This document shows positions 1 through 6,468 of a stretch of 15,043 nt of DNA, in pieces. Location of the stretch: assembly GCA_030593155.1 (NCBI GenBank), contig JAUVHT010000006.1:1-15043 (forward strand). Direction: 5' to 3'. Positions within the stretch are counted from its first letter, which is position 1; each line of letters opens with the position of its first letter. The translations under genes and the position numbers were made by a program. Under the pieces are notes generated by a model. It had not been told where the DNA came from. It worked only from the letters and a program-made list of their open reading frames with translations, and searched no databases. Source of the stretch: Candidatus Bathyarchaeota archaeon (GTDB lineage Archaea > Thermoproteota > Bathyarchaeia > TCS64).

Positions 1-431
1 TCGACCGGGACTACTTCCTTTCCAGCTGTGAACAGGAGGACGACGTCTGCGGTCTTGGGTCCGACGCCGGGTAGATCCATGAGATCCAGCCTCGCTTCGG
101 GATAAGGTTTGCCCATGACCGTAGTCAAGTCCCCGTCGAACCGCTGGATGACGGCTTCGGCCACCCTTTTCAAGGTCCTGCTACGTTGATTATACATGCC
201 TGCGGGGCGGATCGCTTCACATATTTTCCGGATGTCCGCACACGCAATGTTCTCCGGTGTTACGCCTATTGTTTCCTCGAGGCGCCTGTAGGCGGTTGTC
301 TGGTTTCGGCTGTTGGTGTTCTGGCTCAATATTGTACGGACGAGGCTCTTGAAGGGGTCAGCGGTTCCAGGGCGCAATGATCTTTTAAAATGGGTGAGGA
401 TACGCTCTATGATCTCCTCATTCCTCGTCAA
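1..431 (-). CDS. nth: Endonuclease III-type DNA glycosylase/AP lyase, 3' part missing (window edge)
   Basis: Base-excision repair enzyme of the HhH-GPD superfamily that removes oxidised pyrimidines and nicks the abasic site. Reading the minus strand gives about 143 residues. They contain the family motif DPFKSLVRTILSQNT near the N-terminus and the helix-hairpin-helix LPGVGPKTADVVL near the end; the lysine of PKTAD matches the catalytic lysine of E. coli Nth. The window edge cuts the gene at the codon expected to encode the catalytic aspartate (…VVPV-D), so the Fe-S cluster region is out of view. The start is taken as TTG at 431-429, inside the end of hflX. The frame has no ATG until far into the conserved core, and a GGAGG lies just upstream, though only about 3 nt away. 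The overlap suggests co-transcription with hflX. Family is secure; the exact start is less so. Confidence 0.85.
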   Translation of the reverse strand, partial: MTRNEEIIERILTHFKRSLRPGTADPFKSLVRTILSQNTNSRNQTTAYRRLEETIGVTPENIACADIRKICEAIRPAGMYNQRSRTLKRVAEAVIQRFDGDLTTVMGKPYPEARLDLMDLPGVGPKTADVVLLFTAGKEVVPV

Positions 432-1584
432 CGGCCTCCACTTTCTCCTCTGCCTCGTATTGGCCAGGAGATTCTTTCATCTCCTTCAACTTATCCAAGA
501 CGACCCTGAGAAGCCCGTCCAGATTGATCCTCTCCTTGGCGGAGACAATAGTCCAAGGCAGGCTGAGCCGGTCCATCCCAAGCTCTTCTTCCACGGTGTC
601 CGCCAGCCTCGGGGCCAGGTCTATCTTGTTGTACACCACGAGGATTTTGTCCCGGGGAATGTCCATCTCCCTGAGGAGCCTTATTCCCTCCGATATTTTG
701 ATGCGGAGGGTCAGGGTGGAGTCGGTGATGTCCAAGAGGAGGATGACGAGGTCGGCGCTGCGCATGTCCTCTAGGTTGAGCTCGAAGCTCTTGATGAGGC
801 GGGGATCGAGGTCTATGACGAAGCCGATTGAGTCTATGAAGAGGAGGGTGGTCTCGGGGTCGATGTATCGGCGCTGGTACTTGCTGCTCAGGGTCGTGAA
901 CGGCTTATCGCTCACCAGCTTGGAGTCACCGGTGAGGGCATTGAACAGGCTGGTCTTCCCGGCGTTGTAGTAGCCTGCGATGCAGATCGTCGGGAAGCCC
1001 AGGCGGCGCCTCTTCCTGATCCTCAGGCGCTTCTCCTTCGCCAAGGCCTGTATCTTCTCCCGGATGCGGGCCTGGCGCCTTGTGAGCTCTCTCATCTGGC
1101 TGTGGAATGCGTACTCGCCCATGCTGCGGAAGAAGGGACGGTCGTTGTGGTAGCGGAGGTTTGCCTCCAGTTTGAAGTAGGGTGCAAGCTTCGCCAGGCG
1201 GGCGGCCTCTATCTGAAGCTTGCTAAGGTTGTCCGAGGCCATCCTGTCGAAGATCTCCAGGGTTATCTCGTACCGGTCGACGACGTCAACCCCCAGGGCT
1301 CTGATCAGGTTGAGCTTCTGACTGCTCCTGAGTATGTTGTAGAAGACCACTAGGCTGATGTCGTGCCTCTGAACGTGGCGGCGGATCTCCTTCACCTTTC
1401 CGCTTCCGACATGAAACTTTGCGAAGGGGCGGTGCCTGCTCTGGACGATGTCCCCCACCACCTCGACGTCCAGGGTCTCAACTAGCCTTTTCAGCTCGTC
1501 GAGCTTCAGGCGAAAGATAGTGTGGTCGTGAACGTTTGTCTTTAGCATGCAGAGGATGGCTCTGCCTTGGACCTGAGTCTGCAC
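418..1584 (-). CDS. hflX: HflX-family ribosome-associated GTPase
   Basis: Translational GTPase known to bind the large ribosomal subunit and, in bacteria, to rescue or split stalled ribosomes. The 388-residue protein has the HflX N-terminal domain (GSGKVKEI at 60-67; FDRMASDNLSKLQIEAARLAKL region at 112-133) and a basic helical linker around 163-195. The G domain follows: G1 GYYNAGKT (204-211), G2-like PFTTLSS (228-234), G3 DSIG (251-254), G4 NKID (319-322), G5 SAK (348-350). The tail is short and acidic. Length fits archaeal HflX. The start is GTG at 1584 with no clear Shine-Dalgarno sequence, so a leaderless mRNA is possible. Its stop overlaps the inferred TTG start of the endonuclease III gene. 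All nucleotide-binding motifs are intact. Confidence 0.93.
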   Translation of the reverse strand: MQTQVQGRAILCMLKTNVHDHTIFRLKLDELKRLVETLDVEVVGDIVQSRHRPFAKFHVGSGKVKEIRRHVQRHDISLVVFYNILRSSQKLNLIRALGVDVVDRYEITLEIFDRMASDNLSKLQIEAARLAKLAPYFKLEANLRYHNDRPFFRSMGEYAFHSQMRELTRRQARIREKIQALAKEKRLRIRKRRRLGFPTICIAGYYNAGKTSLFNALTGDSKLVSDKPFTTLSSKYQRRYIDPETTLLFIDSIGFVIDLDPRLIKSFELNLEDMRSADLVILLLDITDSTLTLRIKISEGIRLLREMDIPRDKILVVYNKIDLAPRLADTVEEELGMDRLSLPWTIVSAKERINLDGLLRVVLDKLKEMKESPGQYEAEEKVEAVDEE

Positions 1585-1827
1585 ACCAATTCTGCTGTAA
1601 TTGATCGATAAGAACTTAGCGCCTGTCCCAATGGTGACAATCGATTAATCCTTTCACACCGGAGTTATGAACGGATAATCCATAAACCGGATATATACAG
1701 AACTATCTCATTTGGTTTGGAGAGGCGCAGTTTCCAAATGGTCTAACCCCCATAGAACCCCACTTTCTTGCGCTCTCCATTTATTCCCCAAACATCGCCG
1801 TTCAACCACCTGTCGATCCGGAATCCG
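1585..1827. promoter_or_regulatory. Divergent intergenic region between hflX and the TFS-like gene
   Basis: This 243-bp gap carries no convincing ORF. A TATA-like ATATATA lies at about 1690-1697 and would place plus-strand transcription near 1720, leaving a leader of about 108 nt before the ATG at 1828. A TTG at 1768 is in frame with the TFS gene, but the added residues look non-coding. On the minus strand a weak A/T-rich element (TTCTTATCG, about 1605-1613) could serve an hflX mRNA starting close to its GTG. Promoter positions are inferred from sequence pattern only. Confidence 0.4.
1709..1778 (+). promoter_or_regulatory. Two mutually exclusive inverted repeats in the TFS-like gene leader
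   Basis: CATTTGG (1709-1715) pairs with CCAAATG (1734-1740), and in another register TTTGGA (1716-1721) pairs with TCCAAA (1733-1738). The enclosed GGAGAG-G-CGCA (1719-1729) also pairs with TGCGCTCTCC (1769-1778), giving 10 bp with one bulged G. The two stems cannot form together, which is the layout of an attenuator or other leader switch. If transcription begins near 1720, only the second stem would lie fully in the RNA. Function is not known. Confidence 0.35.
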
Positions 1828-2229
1828 ATGAGCCACGAGAATGAGATTAAAACTTATCAACGTGCAGAATTACCCCCTCTTGGTGGATATTCAGCCACAA
1901 GGGGCTCAAAGTTGAAATTCTGTGAAAAATGTGGAACCTTCATGAAGAAGACATTCGACGGGTTCACCTGCCCCAGATGCGACCATCATGTTGAATCAGC
2001 CTCTTTTGAGATACAGAGGCCGTCGAGGATGGCTCCTGAACCGGTCTACGTACTGGATACTAACAAGTCAAAGGATCAGACTGTAACCCAATCCTGCCCG
2101 AATTGTGATGGCAACGAAGCCTACAGGACCATCCTCACCACACAAGGGGAGCATGCCGGGGTGAAGCAGGACCGGGCGATAGAACGGTACACGTGTGTGA
2201 AATGCCATCACACTTGGACCAAGAATTAA
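1828..2229 (+). CDS. TFS/TFIIS-like zinc-ribbon transcription factor with atypical tip loop
   Basis: Archaeal TFS binds RNA polymerase and, through an acidic dipeptide at the tip of its C-terminal ribbon, stimulates cleavage of backtracked RNA. This 133-residue protein has both ribbons: C32/C35/C48/C51 (FCEKCG…CPRC) and C90/C93/C123/C126 (CPNC…CVKC), plus the family features EAY after the third pair and HTW at the end. Two things are odd. About 30 residues precede the usual MKFCxxCG start. The C-terminal loop is about 5 residues longer than usual, and the expected ADE-P tip is replaced by KQDRA. It may therefore be an inhibitory or specialised paralogue, or the alignment may hide the acids. 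The start is ATG at 1828; a TTG at 1912 behind AAGGGG would give a standard-length TFS. The gene is A/T-richer than its neighbours. Confidence 0.8.
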   Translation: MSHENEIKTYQRAELPPLGGYSATRGSKLKFCEKCGTFMKKTFDGFTCPRCDHHVESASFEIQRPSRMAPEPVYVLDTNKSKDQTVTQSCPNCDGNEAYRTILTTQGEHAGVKQDRAIERYTCVKCHHTWTKN

Positions 2230-2255
2230 CTGCAGCTAGATCCTTGAGAGAATCA

Positions 2256-3401
2256 TCAGACGTCAATTTCAGAACGGTCCGTTGGATTAAGTCTCTCTGT
2301 TGGAATCGGAGGCACGCATCGCCTGAGCCTCTGCAACGCCCTAAACCTCTGCTCCCTCTTCACCGAGGCGGCTCCGATTCCGACCTTGAGGAGATCAACG
2401 GCCTCGTCCATAGCCCTCCTGTCGACGGGAAAGGGCACGCCGTCCTTGCCTCCAAACGCGAAGCTGTAACGGACAGGGTCGCTCCAGCTCGCTTTCTTCC
2501 CGTATATGAGCTCTGCCACGAGAGACAGGCCCCTCACTGTCGAAGGCCCCACCCCTCTCATCGCGATGAGCTCTTCGTAATTTCCGGGCTGGAACTCGTA
2601 CACATCTTTCATGGCTTTCCAGTTTATCGTCGAGGGCATCACGAGCCTTTTGCGGGGGTTCTCACTCCCCGACCATGCATCCAGAGTGCGCTGATGAGCT
2701 GGGGGAGGCTCCACCATCAGTCTCTGCAACCTCCTCGGACCGTCCTTCGCGATGTCCAGGGAGGCCTTACGGTTCTCATCGCTCACCTTCGACGTCAGGT
2801 CCAGGACTTGGGGGATACAGGTCTGGCACAATATGGCGTTCTGGGGCTCATCGATGAAGTTCTCCGAATCGATCGGCCAATGATACCGCCTCGCGTTCCC
2901 CCTATCCTCGTTGATTCCCTGTTGGATGACTATCCATCTGCCGGCCTCGTCGAAAATGAATGAGTGATGATAGATGCGGTATCCGTCCTGGACGAGGCTG
3001 TTGTCCACCTTCGCCACCACCTTGCTCGCGTACTTCAGCTCCTCGACCCTCGATGATTTCAGGTTGAAAGCTTGACCAAACTCCTCGATCTGCGCAGGAG
3101 TCTTTCGAGAGGCCCTACCCTTACCCCCAGCAACCGCGACTCCCAACTCCCTCGGCTTAATAGCCTCCCTCAGAGCGCCACAGGTAACCGTCGTGGTTCC
3201 ACTGGAGTGCCAGTCGTACCCCAGGACGCAGCTCAAGGACTGGAAGAACCAGGGATCGGAGAGACGCTCAAGCAGTCCCCGAACCCCGTACTCGTGGACG
3301 ATGATCTCTACTATGCATTCGGCGAGCTTCACCATCCTCCCGAAAAGCCATCTGGGCGCTCTTCCGTGATGGAGAGGCAGTACGGCGGTGGCTCTCATCA
3401 T
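2256..3401 (-). CDS. DUF763 family protein with helix-hairpin-helix segment
   Basis: Conserved protein of DUF763 (COG1415), found mainly in archaea and thermophilic bacteria; I know of no established biochemical role. The 381 residues carry the family signature RAPRWLFGRMVKLA near the N-terminus and SDPWFFQSLSCVLGYDWHSS followed by GTTTVTCGAL (48-76). A helix-hairpin-helix-like LIAMRGVGPSTVRGLSLVAELIYG sits at about 278-301, suggesting nucleic-acid binding. The tail is arginine-rich. Translation starts at one of two adjacent ATGs (3401 or 3398); family members usually begin M-R-T/A, which favours the second. It is convergent with the TFS-like gene (26 bp apart) and divergent from the PLP-enzyme gene. 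Family assignment is firm; function is open. Confidence 0.9.
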   Translation of the reverse strand: MMRATAVLPLHHGRAPRWLFGRMVKLAECIVEIIVHEYGVRGLLERLSDPWFFQSLSCVLGYDWHSSGTTTVTCGALREAIKPRELGVAVAGGKGRASRKTPAQIEEFGQAFNLKSSRVEELKYASKVVAKVDNSLVQDGYRIYHHSFIFDEAGRWIVIQQGINEDRGNARRYHWPIDSENFIDEPQNAILCQTCIPQVLDLTSKVSDENRKASLDIAKDGPRRLQRLMVEPPPAHQRTLDAWSGSENPRKRLVMPSTINWKAMKDVYEFQPGNYEELIAMRGVGPSTVRGLSLVAELIYGKKASWSDPVRYSFAFGGKDGVPFPVDRRAMDEAVDLLKVGIGAASVKREQRFRALQRLRRCVPPIPTERLNPTDRSEIDV

Positions 3402-3568
3402 TCCAGTCTAATTTGGTCAGCTCTCATTCGGGTAAAACCGTTGCCGACAGATTTGGAGGGGAGAGTTCGATGAAAGTAATCGAATGCATAATAATCTATT
3501 ACAGGCTTCTCGGTCGTTCCCCTCGTGAAGCCTTTAAGGAGTACCCTCGTTAGGGTATCAGATGTCCC
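3402..3568. promoter_or_regulatory. Divergent intergenic region with two tandem hairpins before the PLP-enzyme gene
   Basis: This 167-bp gap separates the DUF763 and PLP-enzyme genes. Two perfect inverted repeats lie in tandem: AGGCTTC (3503-3509) with GAAGCCT (3527-3533), and TACCCT (3542-3547) with AGGGTA (3552-3557) around a 4-nt loop. An A/T-rich ATAATAAT near 3488-3495, or TTTAAG at 3533-3538, could act as the plus-strand TATA box. No good Shine-Dalgarno sequence precedes the ATG at 3569. The repeats could be operator half-sites or RNA hairpins. Confidence 0.4.
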
Positions 3569-4666
3569 ATGGTAAAAATCGGCGATACAAAGGTCGAACT
3601 GGACACTCCAGCCCTTCTCATAGACCTTGATATCATGGAGAGGAACATAGACACGATGGCAAGGTTCTTCCGGAGCTTGCCTTCGGATCTGAGGCCTCAC
3701 GAGAAGACCCACAAGTGCCCCATCATAGCCCACAAACAGATCGAGGCCGGGGCAATTGGCATCACCTGCGCCAAGCTCGGGGAGGCCGAGGAGATGGTAG
3801 AGGCGGGCATCAGGGACGTGCTCATCGCAAACCAAGTCGTAGGGGAACCAAAAGTGACTAGACTGGTCAACTTGGCGAAGCACGGCGATATCATCGTAGC
3901 CGTCGAGAACCCAGAAAATGTCAGGCACCTCGCCGATTCTGCGAGGGAGAAAGGGTTGAAGCTCAACGTCCTCATAGAGGTAGATGTGGGCAACAACCGG
4001 TGCGGAACTGACCCCGGAGAACCCACTCTGGAACTGGCTCGGCTCATCAACGAACATTCGAACCTCCGCCTGAGGGGACTCCTCGGATATGAGGGGTTCT
4101 GCCAGAACATCAGGAGCCTCGAGGAGCGCACGGAGAAGGCCCACGGCGCGATGGAGATGCTGGTTTCGACGAAGGAGCTCCTTTCGGACAAGGGGTTCTA
4201 TGTGGAGATCGTGAGCGCGGGAGGCACCGGCACCCACATGATCACTGGCAGGTACCCGGGGGTGACGGAGGTCGAGGCGGGCTCCTACGTATTCATGGAC
4301 GCCACATACCGGCTTGTAGAGGGGCTGGAGGACTATGACTATGCCCTCACGGTGCTCACGACGATCATCAGCCTTCCCCGCCCCGGGGTCGCCGTATGCG
4401 ATGCGGGCCTGAAGGCCGTCACCTTCGAGGCCAACCGGCCTCTCCCCCCTGTAAAGGGCGTCGAGGGCGTCATTTACGAGAGGCCATCCGAAGAACATGG
4501 CAGGTTGAAGATAGAGCCCGATGCCGACCTCAAGGTCGGCGACAAGATAGAGCTCATCGTCTCCCACTGCTGCACGAACAGCAACCTCTACGACCACTAC
4601 CACTGTGTGAGGGATGAAAGGCTGGAGGCAGTATGGAGGATCGCCGCGAGGGGCAAGAGCCAGTAG
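3569..4666 (+). CDS. D-threonine aldolase / D-serine dehydratase family PLP enzyme
   Basis: Fold-type III (alanine-racemase barrel) PLP enzyme of the DSD1/D-threonine aldolase family, which cleaves or dehydrates D-3-hydroxy amino acids and needs a divalent metal. In 365 residues I see DTPALLIDLD (12-21), the PLP-lysine motif RPHEKTHKCP (42-51; K46 is the likely Schiff-base lysine), EVDVGNNRCG (137-146), the phosphate-binding SAGGTGTH (216-223) and EAGSYVFMD (236-244). The metal site is SHCC…YD, where H333 and C335 match the His-x-Cys zinc ligands of chicken D-serine dehydratase. Length is normal and no key residue is missing. Substrate (D-threonine, D-serine, 3-hydroxy-aspartate or other) cannot be read from sequence. 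Its stop lies 2 bp from that of the convergent M20 gene. Confidence 0.9.
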   Translation: MVKIGDTKVELDTPALLIDLDIMERNIDTMARFFRSLPSDLRPHEKTHKCPIIAHKQIEAGAIGITCAKLGEAEEMVEAGIRDVLIANQVVGEPKVTRLVNLAKHGDIIVAVENPENVRHLADSAREKGLKLNVLIEVDVGNNRCGTDPGEPTLELARLINEHSNLRLRGLLGYEGFCQNIRSLEERTEKAHGAMEMLVSTKELLSDKGFYVEIVSAGGTGTHMITGRYPGVTEVEAGSYVFMDATYRLVEGLEDYDYALTVLTTIISLPRPGVAVCDAGLKAVTFEANRPLPPVKGVEGVIYERPSEEHGRLKIEPDADLKVGDKIELIVSHCCTNSNLYDHYHCVRDERLEAVWRIAARGKSQ

Positions 4667-4668
4667 GA

Positions 4669-5838
4669 CTATGACGTAAGCCTGTAAGCCAGTGCACAGT
4701 AGCCCCGGGCAGCCGAAGCTACATCCGCCAAGGCTATGCGCTCGTTAGGCTGGTGGGCGAGAGCCGGGTCGCCTGGCCCGAAGCCGATGGTGGGTATTCC
4801 TAGCTCCCCCGCCGTCGCGACCCCGTCCGTGCTGAACCTCCACCCGATTATCTCGGGCTTCTCGCCGAGCCCCCTCTCCAAAGCCCCCATGCTTTCAACG
4901 ACGCTCCAATGGTCGCGGTCCGTGATCCATCCTTGGAAATATTGTTCGGCCTTGGTCGTGTAGCCTGTATAACACATCAGCTCGTCGACGAGGAGCCCCA
5001 CCTCGGCCCCCGGGGCATACTCCTTCATCTCAGAGAGGACGCCGTCGAGGGTCTCCTGGGGGACGAGTCTCCTGTCAACCTGGATCTCGCAATAGTCCGG
5101 AACGATGGGCCCCGCCCCAGGCCTGCACGTGATGGATGTCACGGCCATGGAGCCCGCGCCCAGAAACGGGTGGCTGGGCAAGCGCTGGTTCACTTCTTTC
5201 AGCCTGTCTATGATCGGGGTCATCTCGTAGAGGGCGTTCTCGCCCAGCTCGGGCATGCTGGCGTGGCTCGTGACGCCCCGGGTGACTATCTTGAAGACAC
5301 ATCTACCCCTCTGTCCAATGCTGAGATTCAGATCCGTGGGCTCCCCCAAGACGCATGCGTCCAGTTCAAGTGTCTTCTCCTCGATTATCTTCTTGGTTGC
5401 CACGCCCTCGTTCGTCTCCTCATGGACGACAAGGGTGAGGACGACCTCGCCGGACAGTTCAGGTGCGGCGCAACCGTAGATCATGGCCGCGAAGGCGCCT
5501 TTCATGTCGACGGTTGCCCTGCCGTATAGGACTCCGTCCACGACCTCGGCTGCATAGGGGGGGTGGCTCCAGCTGTCAAGGGCGCCAGGTTGGATGTGGT
5601 CAAGGTGGCCATCGAACAGAATCGTCCTGCCGTTCTTTCCCCCGCGTCTGGCGATGACGTTCCCCATCTCATCCACGTCGACACCGTAACCGAGGGCTCT
5701 CATCTCGTCTGAGACGATACCCGCGATTTCCTCTTCTTCCCCAGAGAGGCTCGGGGTCTTTATGAGCCTCACGAGGAACTCGTTCATCCTAGGTATATTC
5801 TGATCTACTTCCTCGAAGTATACGTAAAGTTCGTCCAT
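4669..5838 (-). CDS. M20 family metallohydrolase, YgeY-like
   Basis: Cytosolic two-zinc amidohydrolase of the M20 (ArgE/DapE/YgeY) family. The 389-residue protein keeps the expected residues: H78 and catalytic D80 in FDGHLDH, bridging D111 in VDMKG, general base E140/E141 in HEET, E166 in LGEPT, and H362 in AHQPNE. The lid/dimerisation domain begins around 180 (…SHASMPE…). The C-terminal FSTDGVATAGELGIPTIGFG and AHQPNE resemble E. coli YgeY, whose family is annotated as a selenium-metabolism hydrolase, but I see no selenium gene and no in-frame TGA. Acetylornithine or N-acyl amino-acid deacylase activity is equally possible. The start ATG at 5838 follows the coaD stop by 15 bp, so the two are probably co-transcribed. 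Confidence 0.85.
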   Translation of the reverse strand: MDELYVYFEEVDQNIPRMNEFLVRLIKTPSLSGEEEEIAGIVSDEMRALGYGVDVDEMGNVIARRGGKNGRTILFDGHLDHIQPGALDSWSHPPYAAEVVDGVLYGRATVDMKGAFAAMIYGCAAPELSGEVVLTLVVHEETNEGVATKKIIEEKTLELDACVLGEPTDLNLSIGQRGRCVFKIVTRGVTSHASMPELGENALYEMTPIIDRLKEVNQRLPSHPFLGAGSMAVTSITCRPGAGPIVPDYCEIQVDRRLVPQETLDGVLSEMKEYAPGAEVGLLVDELMCYTGYTTKAEQYFQGWITDRDHWSVVESMGALERGLGEKPEIIGWRFSTDGVATAGELGIPTIGFGPGDPALAHQPNERIALADVASAARGYCALAYRLTS

Positions 5839-5853
5839 ACCGTTCAGCTCTTT

Positions 5854-6401
5854 CTAGCCGATGAGCCTGCCGAACCTGTCGACTTCTTGCCTGCGGATCC
5901 TAGTGCTGGAGATGGGCTTTCCGTCTTCCGCCAGGATCATCTTGAAGACGATGATTAGGAGCGGCCTTCTTCCCTCCTTCACCCTGAGCCTGTTGATCTT
6001 CTCGGCACCCGGCTCGGTCTCTTCGCTCACTATGATGCCCTCGATCTCGTCGCTCTCGATCGTAGGGCCAAAAGGATCGCCGAGAGGGACAATGATCGCC
6101 CTTTTCTCTAGGCCCCTCTCCGCGAGGAAACGAATCAGGTCCTTGAGCCTCTTCTCGTAACAGTCGATCATATGGGGTTTCTTCAGGCTCCTCGCAAACT
6201 CGTCGGTGGCGAGACCCATCAATACCGTTTCCGCAACCTTGAAAGCCTCCTCCAGCAAGAGAGAGTGCCCTTTATGGAATACGTCGAAGGTCCCTCCGAC
6301 GCTTACGAGGTGAAGGCGTTTGTCCAGACGGATCGACCCCTGTTTCCCATCAGCCGATTCGCATTCAGAAATTTTTTCTCGATCTGCTCCTCAGGCTTCA
6401 T
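5854..6401 (-). CDS. coaD: Archaeal phosphopantetheine adenylyltransferase; N-terminal frame interrupted
   Basis: Transfers AMP from ATP to 4'-phosphopantetheine to give dephospho-CoA. The frame reads VGGTFDVFHKGHSLLLEEAF, the nucleotidyltransferase HxGH-type motif, then IIVSEET and finally the ISSTRIR signature. The open frame extends only to 6390, where a TGA lies, and contains no ATG/GTG before the motif. The first TTG (6258) falls after HKGH and would remove the active site. An ATG at 6401 opens a different frame (MKPEEQIEKK…) that joins the coaD frame if the six-A run at 6372-6377 gained one A, or by a -1 slip. That ATG sits at the predicted transcription start of a strong TATA box, fitting a leaderless mRNA. 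The extent given is therefore a best model; a non-standard start near CTG 6327 is the alternative. The M20 gene follows after 15 bp. Confidence 0.75.
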
Positions 6402-6420
6402 CGGGAAAATTACCATAAGG

Positions 6421-6432
6421 GTTATATAAAGT
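6421..6432. promoter_or_regulatory. Palindromic TATA box shared by coaD (minus) and HMG-CoA reductase (plus)
   Basis: TTATATAA at 6422-6429 is its own reverse complement, and the minus strand reads CTTTATATAA, close to the archaeal box A consensus. A TATA centre about 26-27 bp from the start predicts minus-strand transcription at about 6399, matching ATG 6401 (leaderless). It predicts plus-strand transcription at about 6452, matching a 17-nt leader that carries AGGTG (6456-6460) before the TTG at 6469. Both predictions land sensibly from the same 8 bp. Confidence 0.6.
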
Positions 6433-6468
6433 AGCTCACCCGTACAGACCAAATCAGGTGTCCAATGT

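Noticed and set aside
313..774. 153-codon plus-strand frame over the hflX/nth junction
   Set aside because: Both minus-strand frames here carry clear family motifs; this frame is a shadow.
1768..1827. TTG start extending the TFS-like protein by 20 residues
   Set aside because: The added residues are proline/serine-rich and unlike the family, there is no ribosome site, and the TTG lies within a predicted stem arm.
3398..4603. 401-codon open frame antisense to the PLP-enzyme gene
   Set aside because: The plus strand encodes a complete enzyme with all catalytic motifs; the antisense product has no recognisable motif and arises from G+C-rich codon structure.
4909..5529. 206-codon open frame on the plus strand within the M20 gene
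   Set aside because: Mirror of the real minus-strand gene, whose metal ligands are all in place.
4669..5838. Selenium-metabolism operon suggested by YgeY similarity
   Set aside because: No ssnA, xdh, selD or in-frame TGA was seen; the similarity alone does not support selenium use.
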